DNA from: Holophagales bacterium
GTDB lineage: Bacteria; Acidobacteriota; Holophagae; Holophagales; Holophagaceae
Direction: 5' to 3'
DNA length: 25,744 nt
NCBI GenBank assembly: GCA_031281385.1
Contig: JAITFL010000167.1
Location: 1 to 25,744, forward strand
In this document: one piece after another, positions 7,350 through 14,253 of the stretch
How the letters are laid out: each line of letters opens with the position of its first letter
Position numbering within the stretch: the first letter of the stretch is position 1
The notes under the pieces: model-generated
Databases searched by the model: none
What the model was told of the DNA's origin: nothing
What the model saw: only the letters and a program-made list of their open reading frames with translations
Program-made: the position numbers and the translations under genes

Positions 7350-7541
7350 ATGACCGACGAGAACAAGGTTGACTATCACGCCGTCCTCGACAGGGCCGTG
7401 GGATCGGCGCACGACGACAAGTGGGACGAGCGCACCGACCCCAACACCGGCATCCCCCTTAATGCCGCTATGTTCAGAGTTTCCGCCGATTTCGCCGATG
7501 ACTATGCAAAGGAAATGGACGAGCGATACGGCGCAAAATGA
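7350..7541 (+). CDS. Small acidic protein, first gene of an unrecognised pair
   Basis: A 63-residue protein starting MTDENKVDYHAVLDRAVGSA, rich in Asp and Glu, ending DDYAKEMDERYGAK. I do not recognise the family. ATG 7350 is preceded by GGGGG eight bases upstream. An alternative in-frame ATG is at 7338. The longer frame back to 7155 runs through a repeat and is rejected. The stop overlaps the ATG of the next gene by four bases (ATGA), so the two are translationally coupled. A small acidic first gene coupled to a larger second one, within a toxin-antitoxin cluster, suggests an antitoxin-like role, but this is inference only. Confidence 0.6.
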   Translation: MTDENKVDYHAVLDRAVGSAHDDKWDERTDPNTGIPLNAAMFRVSADFADDYAKEMDERYGAK

Positions 7542-8050
7542 GCGACATTGATTTTGGGCTGGCAAGGGCCATTGCCAATGAAATATTCGATAGCTTCCGC
7601 CTGTTCAAGGTTAGGCACGGCTACCAGCAGATAAAGATAGACCCATTCGGCGTCAAGGTCGCTGTGACCTCTTACCTGAAAGACCTAAAGAGATACAGCC
7701 TTTTTCACAATTCGCCCGACCCCAACGAGTTCAAACTTGCTGGCTACTTGGTTTATTGGCTGGTCAAACTGAAAGTTATTTCTAGCACGGAATCGGATCC
7801 GCCAGAATTTCAGATAAACTCCAAATACCTCGCCGCCAATGAGGAATTTGCGGTCTTCTTAGCACTGAACATATTGGGCATCAAGGCGAGCCACATTCCC
7901 AACAAAGATTTCATAAGCCGCCTTGTTTACGCCCTATATTATCGGGACATCACTTCCAAAGCGCTGGTGCTAGAAATGGAACTGCTCTACAACACGGTTC
8001 CAGCGCATCTAAGGCAAAAGCCGATAGCGCCATCTTCAATGGACAATTGA
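7538..8050 (+). CDS. Unrecognised 170-residue protein, second gene of the pair
   Basis: I cannot assign a family. The protein looks globular and mostly helical, with no signal peptide or membrane segment. Notable stretches are EFKLAGYLVYWLVKLKVI (about 66-83), a helix-rich FAVFLALNILGIKA segment (about 106-119), and a positively charged RLVYALYYRD near 128-137. It overlaps the upstream gene by four bases. Its final codons (S-M-D-N-stop) lie in the heptad of the next linker repeat, so the natural C-terminus may have been replaced by repeat sequence. By position it could be the toxin or effector of a small two-gene system. Confidence 0.7.
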   Translation: MSDIDFGLARAIANEIFDSFRLFKVRHGYQQIKIDPFGVKVAVTSYLKDLKRYSLFHNSPDPNEFKLAGYLVYWLVKLKVISSTESDPPEFQINSKYLAANEEFAVFLALNILGIKASHIPNKDFISRLVYALYYRDITSKALVLEMELLYNTVPAHLRQKPIAPSSMDN

Positions 8051-8117
8051 CAGTTGCGGCACCGGGCTGCTGCCCGCGCTTAATGTTTAATGCGGATTAA
8101 GCATCTAGCGCTGAACG
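8037..8117 (+). repeat. Linker repeat (family C) copy 4
   Basis: CAATGGACAATTGACAGTTG (containing the stop codon of the 170-residue gene), a CGGGC-TGCT-GCCCG hairpin, and AATGTTTAATGCGGATTAAGC. Stem conserved, loop changed relative to copies 2 and 3. The distal GATTGTTGCCGC part is missing. Confidence 0.75.
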
Positions 8118-8118
8118 A

Positions 8119-8143
8119 TGCTACAATACAATATCACAAGGGA
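8119..8143 (+). promoter_or_regulatory. Promoter and Shine-Dalgarno of the 120/97-residue pair
   Basis: TGC-TACAAT (extended -10, hexamer 8122-8127) directly follows the linker repeat. AAGGGA at 8138-8143 sits eight bases before ATG 8152 and selects that start. Confidence 0.5.
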
Positions 8144-8151
8144 AAACGGCC

Positions 8152-8514
8152 ATGACAACAGCAACCGCAGAGAGAGAGCTGATAATCCCCATCACCGAAT
8201 CGCCATCACCCCACCCAAGGCAAGAGACCGTCAGGCTTACATCACTGATCTACGAAAACAAGGAATTTCTATTTGCGCGGGAAATGCCAGTTACAATAAC
8301 GTGGGACGGGGAAGTCTGGATATACGAATCAAAAGAAAACGAAATCATCGGCTTCGACGAAGACCAGCGGGAAGCCGACTTTGCGTTTAGGCAAGACTTC
8401 TCAGTATGCTGGGAGAACTTTGCCTGCGAAGATGACGGCAAACTTTCCATAGATGCGAGAGAGATGAAAGCCAACCTCAAATCATTGGTGGCCGAAGCAA
8501 GGTATATCGAATGA
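8152..8514 (+). CDS. Putative antitoxin partner of HicA-like gene (120 residues)
   Basis: The acidic protein contains VTITWDGEVWIYESKENEI (about 46-64), a short beta-sheet-like stretch, then the acidic GFDEDQREADFAF segment and a helical KANLKSLVAEARY tail. I do not recognise a named family, but small proteins of this kind accompany HicA-like proteins. ATG 8152 has a good Shine-Dalgarno. The gene overlaps the next by four bases (ATGA), consistent with a toxin-antitoxin operon in antitoxin-first order. Confidence 0.6.
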   Translation: MTTATAERELIIPITESPSPHPRQETVRLTSLIYENKEFLFAREMPVTITWDGEVWIYESKENEIIGFDEDQREADFAFRQDFSVCWENFACEDDGKLSIDAREMKANLKSLVAEARYIE

Positions 8515-8804
8515 GCACAATGACAACACAAAAAATAAGGCAAAGCCTAACCAAAAAAGGATTCATCGAAGACAAAAGCCATCATTGCAACTTCATTCTT
8601 CACAACAATGGCGAAAAATTCAATGTGCGAACACGCATCAGCCACGGAACAAAAGAATGTGGCGATAAAATCTTGGGGCTGATGGCGCAACAACTGCACC
8701 TTAAACGAAAAGACTTCGACAATTTCATTGACTGCCAATTAGACAAAGATACATATATGCAGATGCTCATGGATAAAGGAGCAATAAAACCATCTTCTGC
8801 ATGA
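8511..8804 (+). CDS. HicA-like protein (97 residues)
   Basis: The segment KKGFIEDKSHHCNFILHNNG (residues 15-34) resembles the HicA core, where a short helix, a Gly-Phe turn and a His-containing strand form a dsRNA-binding-like fold with a catalytic histidine. The continuation VRTRISHG...GDKILGLMAQQLHL, and the C-terminal KDTYMQMLMDKGAI, are longer than classical HicA (about 60 residues). It is coupled to the 120-residue gene upstream. ATG 8511 overlaps the previous stop; ATG 8520 is a second possible start. mRNA interferase activity is inferred from similarity recalled by eye, not tested. Confidence 0.55.
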   Translation: MSTMTTQKIRQSLTKKGFIEDKSHHCNFILHNNGEKFNVRTRISHGTKECGDKILGLMAQQLHLKRKDFDNFIDCQLDKDTYMQMLMDKGAIKPSSA

Positions 8805-8810
8805 AAACAG

Positions 8811-9000
8811 CATCGGAGCCGTACCCATGTATCGGCCTATTCATCGGAGCCACCCCAAGCATCCGCCCCTACATCGAAGCCACCCACCGAGCATCCGCCT
8901 GCCCATTGAAGCCATGTCCATGTATCCGCCCCTACATAGGGCAGTTGGCGAGGCGAGTACCCGGGGGTCTGGGGGGAAGACGCCCTAGTGCAATGAGCGT
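8811..9000 (+). repeat. 31-bp tandem repeat (4 copies) with conserved tail (family B)
   Basis: Four imperfect units of 31-32 bases start at 8811, 8842, 8873 and 8905, each resembling CATCGAAGCC..CCCATGTATCCGCCCCTAC. A tail follows: ATAGGGCAG..GCGAGGCGAGTACC, GGGGTCTGGGG, and GAAGACGCCCTAGTGCAATGAGCG. Shorter versions are at 10351-10435, 11584-11668 and, inverted, 23766-23876. Open frames across it are treated as spurious. Confidence 0.75.
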
Positions 9001-9024
9001 TTGAGGCTGCAGTGCAGCCTCAAA
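9000..9024. repeat. Perfect 12-bp inverted repeat
   Basis: TTTGAGGCTGCA and TGCAGCCTCAAA flank a single G. It lies at the end of the family B repeat; the inverted copy near 23766 carries only one arm. Confidence 0.8.
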
Positions 9025-9118
9025 TGCCAGCAGCACTTGGGCGGCTTAAAAAGGGGCCGCGCGATAATGGCGACGAACCATGGGAAAGTGCCTATGGCGG
9101 GATTGCCGACCAATGTGC

Positions 9119-9486
9119 TATCAAAGACCAACGAAGGATGTCTCGCGTATCCGGAGCGTCAGCGCAGGATACCGAGAAGTTGCGAGCGATGCAACCGAGC
9201 GCACCCCAGTTTAGCATTAGGGCGGGCTCCATGAATCGGCGGTTGGCAATGCAGGTTGCTTGGCGGCAGACCCGAGCACGTAAGATAAGCACTGGACAAA
9301 TACCCCCGCCGGGCACCCTTTCTGCCCGATGAATCCGCTGGACGCATGATTCAGCATCCAGACGAACTCCATGACCCGGCACTGAATGAACCAAGCCACC
9401 GGGCCATCACCCCGAGCACGAAAGATAAGCACCGAGCAAATACCTCAGCCGGGCTCCATTCTACCCTATGAATCCGCCGGACGAGG
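9119..9486 (+). repeat. Copy of 1-275 followed by two family R units; no gene
   Basis: 9119-9236 parallels the second 104-bp repeat and its downstream leader (CTCGCGTATCCGGAGCG, GTTGCGAGCGATGCAACCGAG, TTTAGCATTAGGGCGGG). Family R unit 3 (about 9221-9345) and unit 4 (about 9352-9486) follow. Unit 3 has the variant inner segment CGGCGGTTGGCAATGCAGG, shared only with the unit at 10501. I see no supported coding region between 8805 and 9604. Confidence 0.75.
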
Positions 9487-9496
9487 GGTCAGGGAT

Positions 9497-9560
9497 TTAA
9501 TTGCCGATTGAGCGCGTGGCATTGAACGGAGATTGTTGCCGCATGGAAAGCCTACCCCGG
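9497..9560 (+). repeat. Linker repeat (family C) copy 5, partial
   Basis: Contains ATTGCCGATTGAGCGCGTGGC and GAACGGAGATTGTTGCCGCATGGAAAGCCTACCCCGG in the same order as the other copies, but lacks the heptads and the CGGGC hairpin. Confidence 0.7.
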
Positions 9561-9587
9561 GAGCGGCGTCCTCTTGTAACTTGTACC

Positions 9588-9596
9588 TGATATAAT
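9588..9596 (+). promoter_or_regulatory. Extended -10 promoter of hicAB
   Basis: TGA-TATAAT is a perfect extended -10 element. Its hexamer ends eight bases before the hicA ATG (9605), so the expected start of transcription is at or within two bases of the start codon. No Shine-Dalgarno precedes the ATG. The hicA message is therefore predicted to be leaderless. Confidence 0.6.
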
Positions 9597-9604
9597 ATGA
9601 AGCC

Positions 9605-9796
9605 ATGAACTTCAGGGAGCTGGAAAAAATTATCAAGGCAGACGGCTGGAAGCTGGCTAGGTCGGAAGGCTCCCACCACCACTACAGGCACCCTGCCAAG
9701 CTTGGCCTACTCACCGTTCCAAGGCACCCAGGCGATATTGACCCATGGCTGTTAAAATCTATTCTGAAACGAGCCCAGATCAAGGAAGGAGGCTAA
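9605..9796 (+). CDS. hicA: HicA-type mRNA interferase toxin
   Basis: A 63-residue protein with the full HicA (YcfA) pattern: N-terminal helix (residues 3-13), D-G-W turn, and the signature GSHHHYRHP with catalytic-type His24, then a strand TVPRHPGDIDPWLLKSILKRA. Known HicA proteins are ribosome-independent RNases with a dsRBD-like fold, inhibited by HicB. The gene directly precedes hicB, with two bases between the stop and the GTG start. Length is typical of the family and nothing appears broken. Confidence 0.9.
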   Translation: MNFRELEKIIKADGWKLARSEGSHHHYRHPAKLGLLTVPRHPGDIDPWLLKSILKRAQIKEGG

Positions 9797-9798
9797 TC

Positions 9799-10212
9799 GT
9801 GAAACTCCAATATCCCGCTTGTTTTTATCAAAACAAGGAAACCGGTTTTTACGTTGTGGAAGTGCCCGACTTGCTTGGATGCGGAAGCGGGGGGCGCACT
9901 CTCGCGGAAGCCATCCTGATGGGCATTGATGCGGCTTCGGGATGGATATTAACCGAAATGGAGGATGGGCGGCCCATACCGCCGCCAAGCGCCATCGAAT
10001 CTGTAGAGCCCGAGAAAGGCGGCTTTGTGGACATCTTGCTACTCGACATCGAAGAATACTCAAAAAAATATGGCCGCCAGCCAATTGACAAGACGCTAAA
10101 AATTCCCGCCTATCTAAGCACTTTCGCAGATGAGCAAAAAATTGACATTTCAAAAATAGCCCAAGAAGCGCTTTCCCAACTGTACCAAGACCAACAAGCG
10201 GCAGGTGGATAG
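9799..10212 (+). CDS. hicB: HicB-type antitoxin
   Basis: A 137-residue protein. GTG 9799 was chosen because AGGAGG ends just inside hicA at good spacing; frames starting earlier run through hicA. The N-terminal half (YPACFYQNKETGFYVVEVPD...GCGSGGRTLAEAI) is the degenerate RNase H-like HicB fold that blocks HicA. The C-terminal part KTLKIPAYLSTFADEQ...ISKIAQEALSQLY has the ribbon-helix-helix look used for DNA binding and autoregulation. The operon order hicA-hicB is the common one. Confidence 0.88.
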   Translation: MKLQYPACFYQNKETGFYVVEVPDLLGCGSGGRTLAEAILMGIDAASGWILTEMEDGRPIPPPSAIESVEPEKGGFVDILLLDIEEYSKKYGRQPIDKTLKIPAYLSTFADEQKIDISKIAQEALSQLYQDQQAAGG

Positions 10213-10222
10213 GAGCCATCTC

Positions 10223-10435
10223 CAATTGACAGTTGCCGATTGAGCGCGTGGCGCTGAACGGAGATTGTTGCCGCGTGAAAAGCCTACCCCGAAACCAGCG
10301 CCGAAAAAATCAAGCGCTGAACAAAGTAATTTATCAGCTTGGTAAGCCTACATCGAAGCCATGCCCATGTATCAGCCCCTACATAGGGCAGTAAGCGAGG
10401 CGAGTACCCGGGGTCTGGGGGGTAGCGAAGGGTGG
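10223..10435 (+). repeat. Composite repeat: linker C copy 6, 60-bp block, family B unit
   Basis: CCAATTGACAGTTGCCGATTGAGCGCGTGGC leads into GATTGTTGCCGCGTGAAAAGCCTACC, then a 60-bp block (10295-10354) identical to 11528-11587, then one 31-bp unit and its tail (CCTACATAGGGCAGTAAGCGAGG...). No gene is supported between 10213 and 10924. Confidence 0.8.
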
Positions 10436-10493
10436 CCGCAACTATGCGCTTACTAGCAACACCAGATGCGGACAGCCCTGAGCGGACCCCCAG

Positions 10494-10848
10494 TTAGCAT
10501 CCGGGCGGGCTCCATGAACCGGCGGTTGGCAATGCAGGTTGCTTGGCGGCAGACCCGAACACGAAAGATACGTGTCATGCAAATAACCGCACCGGGCATC
10601 CATTCCGCCCTATGAATCCGCCGGGCGAATAGTTCAGCATCCGGGCGGGCTCCATGAACCGGTGATGAATGAACCAAGTCACCGGGCCATCACCCCGAGC
10701 ACGTGAGATAGAATCAGGCGATACGAATCAGTAAAATCGAAGGGCTCCACGACCCGACGCAAAACGAACCAAGTCACCGGGCCACGACCCCGAGCACGTA
10801 AGATAGAAACGTGCTGCCGGGACGCACCGGGCACCCTTTCACCCATCG
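10494..10848 (+). repeat. Three family R repeat units in tandem
   Basis: Units at about 10494-10628, 10634-10712 (truncated) and 10739-10848. All carry CTCCATGAACCGG or CTCCACGACCCG, GAACCAAGTCACCGGGCCA, and CCGAGCACG..AGATAG; the first uses the CGGCGGTTGGCAATGCAGG variant instead. The third ends against a family B-like motif (CCATCGAAGCCACC). Confidence 0.8.
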
Positions 10849-10881
10849 AAGCCACCCCCGGGCATCCACCACTTTAGAGAT

Positions 10882-10918
10882 GGCTTCGATTCATGCTAAA
10901 CTATCACATAATGGAGGC
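10882..10918 (+). promoter_or_regulatory. Promoter of RelE/ParE operon copy 2
   Basis: TGC-TAAACT (hexamer 10897-10902) followed by CACATAATGGAGG, nearly identical to the copy 1 promoter. GGAGG at 10914-10918 is six bases before ATG 10925. CATAAT at 10907-10912 is an alternative -10 but would exclude the Shine-Dalgarno from the message. Confidence 0.5.
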
Positions 10919-10924
10919 CGAAAC

Positions 10925-11119
10925 ATGACCACGACAGCTCTGGCAGACACTGACAGCGACCTTTTGTCTAGGCTCGATGGCAGGCTGCCCAGCAGCCCAG
11001 AAGAAATACTTGAAGCGATACGGCTGGGCGAGGAAGACATCAAAGCCGGCAGGTGCGTGCCCGTAGAGGAGACTATCGACAAGATGAGGCGCGCCATTGC
11101 CAAGCACAAAAAAGTATAG
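10925..11119 (+). CDS. Antitoxin of RelE/ParE pair, copy 2
   Basis: A 64-residue protein with the same first 40 or so residues as the antitoxin at 6918-7106 (MTTTALADTDSDLL and SSPEEILEAIRLGEEDIKAG), but a different, more basic C-terminus (KMRRAIAKHKKV). ATG 10925 has a clear Shine-Dalgarno; the longer frame to 10811 lies in repeat sequence. It overlaps the toxin gene by 23 bp. The conserved N-terminus with a conserved promoter suggests both antitoxins bind the same operator, while the diverged C-terminus suggests toxin-specific pairing. Confidence 0.78.
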   Translation: MTTTALADTDSDLLSRLDGRLPSSPEEILEAIRLGEEDIKAGRCVPVEETIDKMRRAIAKHKKV

Positions 11120-11432
11120 GGTAAAGATATCCGAAAGAGCCGACGGCATGATGGCGCAACACGCCGATTTTTTGGCCCAGGTCAGCATAGAGGCCGCCGA
11201 CAGGCTGTTGAGCCAATTTGAAAAAATCGCCGACAGGATAGCCGACAACCCGCTTCAATTTCCCATAGCAGACGAGCTGGATTTCCCAGACATTGAGCCA
11301 GGCGCTTGCAGAAAGTGCCTCTTTGAGGGCCGCTACAAAGCCCTGTTCCAGCTTGAAGACAAAGAGGCAGTCATCATCGCCGTCATTGACTCACGCATGG
11401 GAAATATCTCCAAAAACGCAGGAGGGCTTTGA
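11097..11432 (+). CDS. RelE/ParE-type toxin, copy 2
   Basis: A 111-residue paralogue of the toxin at 6608-6934, sharing IADNP.QFP.ADELD.P.I and RKCLFE.RYKALF, and IIAVIDSRM near the C-terminus. It begins with TTG (11097), giving M-P-S-T-K-K-Y-R-V, aligned with M-P-K-K-H-R-V of copy 1. The rare start inside the antitoxin gene would keep toxin translation low. No internal damage is visible. Cellular target unknown. Confidence 0.78.
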   Translation: MPSTKKYRVKISERADGMMAQHADFLAQVSIEAADRLLSQFEKIADRIADNPLQFPIADELDFPDIEPGACRKCLFEGRYKALFQLEDKEAVIIAVIDSRMGNISKNAGGL

Positions 11433-11459
11433 TAAGCATGCCGCTGCGCCCCGATGATT

Positions 11460-11668
11460 TTTTTAATGCGGATTGAGCACCGAGTGCTGAACGGGCCATG
11501 TTCCCGCATGTATCGCCTACCTCGAAGCCAGCGCCGAAAAAATCAAGCGCTGAACAAAGTAATTTATCAGCTTGGTAAGCCTACATCCAAGCCATCTCCA
11601 TGCATCCACCCGCTCATCGAAGCCGTACCCATGTATCAGCCCCTATATAGGGCAATAGGGGTGGACAC
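11460..11668 (+). repeat. Composite repeat: linker C copy 7, 60-bp block, two family B units
   Basis: TTTTTTAATGCGGATTGAGCAC and a GCCTACC landmark are followed by the 60-bp block at 11528-11587 and two 31-bp units ending in CCCTATATAGGGCA. With 11669-11780 it forms the 348-bp gene-free gap before the tail genes. I see no clear promoter in that remainder. Confidence 0.75.
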
Positions 11669-11780
11669 ATGGGGCTAAAACGAATGTGGCTCAATCAAGG
11701 TGGGTTTGGCTGGATGTAGCCGGCGAAACCTTGGCGGCGGGGGCTTGGGTGACCGATGTTTAGGTTATGGCGGTTCAACT

Positions 11781-14246
11781 ATGTCACTAACCGAATCATT
11801 CAAAATAAGCCTGTCGGCCGACCCCAGCGGCCTGCTGGATGGTCTGAAAGAGGCCAGCGGAGCGTTTCGCGCCTTTGCCGAAACGGCCAGGGGGGGCATT
11901 GGGGACGTTGAAAAATCTTCCAGCCGTCTGATAAGCATGAAATCTGCGCTGACCCCCGCCGTTGCCGCTTTTTCCAGCATGGGCGCGGGGCTGAAGGAAA
12001 GCGGGCTGGCGGCCGTCGGCTTTGCGGGCAGCATGGGGGCTACCGCGCAGGGTGCTTCCACCTTGGGCGCGGCGCTTGGCGACTTGGGCTTTGGCGCGGA
12101 ACAATGCCAGCGGGCCATCACGGACGTTGCCCCGCCGCTTGGCGCAAGCCGCGATGCGTTTGAAAGCCTGGGCATCAATATCGAAGGCGCGGCTGGCAAG
12201 CTGGCTCCCTTGGCCGAAACGATGCAGGACGCGGCTTACGGGCTGAACGGCTTGGAACTGGGCGCGTCCAGCGCTTCAAATCGCATGGCGCAATTCGGGC
12301 TGTCATGGGCCACGGCGAGCCATCAGATTATGCTGGGCGGCCAGGCGATGGACGGGGCGGCTGCCAGGGCCGAGAACTTGGGCGCGATGGTCGGCGGCGG
12401 CGCAAAGGCACTGGAAAAGATCAAAAGCGCGTTGGGCGATTCCACGCCAGCTATCAAGGGCGCGGGAATGGAATCCATACGCTGGCTTTCGGAATTTGAG
12501 CTAGGCGCAAACGCGGCTATGGGTTCCGCCGAGCAAATGGCTCTCAAAATCAGGAAAGCGGGCGCACCTTTCAACGACCTTGCATCTGCGGCAAATTCCG
12601 CCGCCGCTGCAATCCAAGGCGACATGCTGCTGCTGGAAAGCGCGGTGGGCAATTCCATGAGGAGCGTCGCGGCTTCCATCGCCCAAGACTGCATTGGCGC
12701 ATGGGCAGACTTTGCAAGCGAGGGCAAGACGGCGCTGCGGGACTTCGAGGACACGGCGGCAAAAATAGAGGCCGCGGGCTCCGATCAGCGTGAAAAGCCA
12801 CCCAATGCGACAACCATCGAGACTCCAAATCCCCCTGCCACGCAGCGCGGCACAGATTTAATGGACGAGGGGACAAACGCCCCCCAACATGGGGCCAGCG
12901 ACTTGCAGATGGAACGGGAGAAGCTTGCTGAATCGCTAGACGCCAAAGGCAAATATCATGGGGCCAGCCTTGCATTGGAGAAGCAGTTTTGGCAGGAAGT
13001 GCGCGGCGCGCCAGAAGCCTTTTTCAGAGAGAGAGAGGGGCTGGAAGCCAAACTGCTTGAAGCCGAGAGGAACACGGCTAGCGAGGGGCTTGCGTCCGCG
13101 CTCGACGCGCTGGGCATTGAACAGGCCGAACTGGTCAGCGGTTTTGAGCATAAGCGGCTTGTCCTGCAAAAAGAACTAGGTTTGCGCTTGGATGGCGCCA
13201 ACGAAGAAATAGGAATCTACCAAAAACTACAAGACGCAGGGCGCGAAACGGCCAGCGCACAGGCAAGGCTTGCGGCGGACTCGCTTGAACGCCAAAGAGA
13301 AGTCCGGCGGGCCGAATTGGTTGACGAGAGCGACGTACTTGCTCGGAGAATCCAGATGGGCCTAGCGGCAAACGCCCAGTGCCTAGAAAATGAAAAAACA
13401 TTCATAAATTATGAACGAACCATACATTTAGAGGCCCTAGAATGGCGCGAACAGTGCAACGGCGCAATAATTGAAGAGACTGCAAAGCTAGAGGGCGAAC
13501 TGACGGCGATGGTGGCCGAGGCTGAGCGCAAACGCAGGGCCCTTGAAATGGAAGCGGCATTAGAGCGCAAAGCAATGTGGAACGACCTAGAAAACACCAT
13601 TCAAAGCTCCATGCAAGACGCTTTCATTGGGCTGGTCAATGGAACTAAGTCTTGGGGCGATGCCACACGCGCCATTCTGAATAACATTCTGCAATCGTTT
13701 ATTCGCATGACCGCGCAAGAACTGACCCAGCACATGACGATCCAGAACCTAAAGACGCTGTTCACCGCCAAAAAGACAGCCGAGCGCGTTTCAACTGAAG
13801 CCGCTGGCGCAGCCACCGCGTCAACAGCCGAAATAGCAGGCGCGGGAAAAAGCATGATCGCACACGCATGGGCGGCATCGGCGGCGGCATTCAAAGCTAT
13901 GGCCGGAATACCAGTTGTCGGCCCGGCATTGGCAGTGGGAGCAGGCGCGGCGGCACTAGCGGCGGTTATGGCGATGATCGGCAAACTCAATTCCGCCGAG
14001 GGCGGCTGGGGCCAAGTGCCATCTGACCAGCTTGCCATGATCCACAAAAACGAAATGATACTGCCAGAAAAATACGCCAGCCCCATGCGTGAAATGCTGG
14101 AAGATGGCGAAATGGGCAGCGGCGGCACAGTGAACGTCACTATCCAAGCCGTTGACGCGGCAAGCGTGGAAAAACTCTTTATGTCCAACGGCCCCGCGCT
14201 GGCCCGCGCCATCAAGTCACAGGCGCGGAACTTCGCTTTTACATGA
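11781..14246 (+). CDS. Phage tail tape measure protein
   Basis: An 821-residue protein counting from ATG 11781 (MSLTESFKISLSADPSG). A GTG at 11700 would add 27 low-complexity residues. Residues 1-370 are Ala/Gly/Ser-rich and helical. Residues 370-620 are strongly charged and coiled-coil-like. About 690-735 is a hydrophobic, small-residue stretch (IPVVGPALAVGAGAAALAAV). A typical tape-measure ending follows, with M-I-H-K-N-E-M-I-L-P near residue 755. Tape measures fill the tail tube and set its length; at roughly 1.5 angstrom per residue this would be a tail of about 120 nm at most. Unusually, no major tail protein or chaperone genes precede it; the upstream neighbour is a toxin-antitoxin pair plus repeats. 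Confidence 0.85.
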   Translation: MSLTESFKISLSADPSGLLDGLKEASGAFRAFAETARGGIGDVEKSSSRLISMKSALTPAVAAFSSMGAGLKESGLAAVGFAGSMGATAQGASTLGAALGDLGFGAEQCQRAITDVAPPLGASRDAFESLGINIEGAAGKLAPLAETMQDAAYGLNGLELGASSASNRMAQFGLSWATASHQIMLGGQAMDGAAARAENLGAMVGGGAKALEKIKSALGDSTPAIKGAGMESIRWLSEFELGANAAMGSAEQMALKIRKAGAPFNDLASAANSAAAAIQGDMLLLESAVGNSMRSVAASIAQDCIGAWADFASEGKTALRDFEDTAAKIEAAGSDQREKPPNATTIETPNPPATQRGTDLMDEGTNAPQHGASDLQMEREKLAESLDAKGKYHGASLALEKQFWQEVRGAPEAFFREREGLEAKLLEAERNTASEGLASALDALGIEQAELVSGFEHKRLVLQKELGLRLDGANEEIGIYQKLQDAGRETASAQARLAADSLERQREVRRAELVDESDVLARRIQMGLAANAQCLENEKTFINYERTIHLEALEWREQCNGAIIEETAKLEGELTAMVAEAERKRRALEMEAALERKAMWNDLENTIQSSMQDAFIGLVNGTKSWGDATRAILNNILQSFIRMTAQELTQHMTIQNLKTLFTAKKTAERVSTEAAGAATASTAEIAGAGKSMIAHAWAASAAAFKAMAGIPVVGPALAVGAGAAALAAVMAMIGKLNSAEGGWGQVPSDQLAMIHKNEMILPEKYASPMREMLEDGEMGSGGTVNVTIQAVDAASVEKLFMSNGPALARAIKSQARNFAFT

Positions 14247-14253
14247 TGATCCT

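Noticed and set aside
8811..8935. CRISPR array
   Set aside because: The 31-bp units abut each other with no unique spacers, and no cas genes are present.
8801..9332. Reading frames across the repeat region after the HicA-like gene
   Set aside because: They translate tandem repeats and the 9119-9236 copy; composition is non-protein-like.
6467..11668. Linker repeats as integron attC sites
   Set aside because: I find no GTTRRRY/RYYYAAC boundary pair in the linkers, units are not all in one orientation, and there is no integrase in the window.
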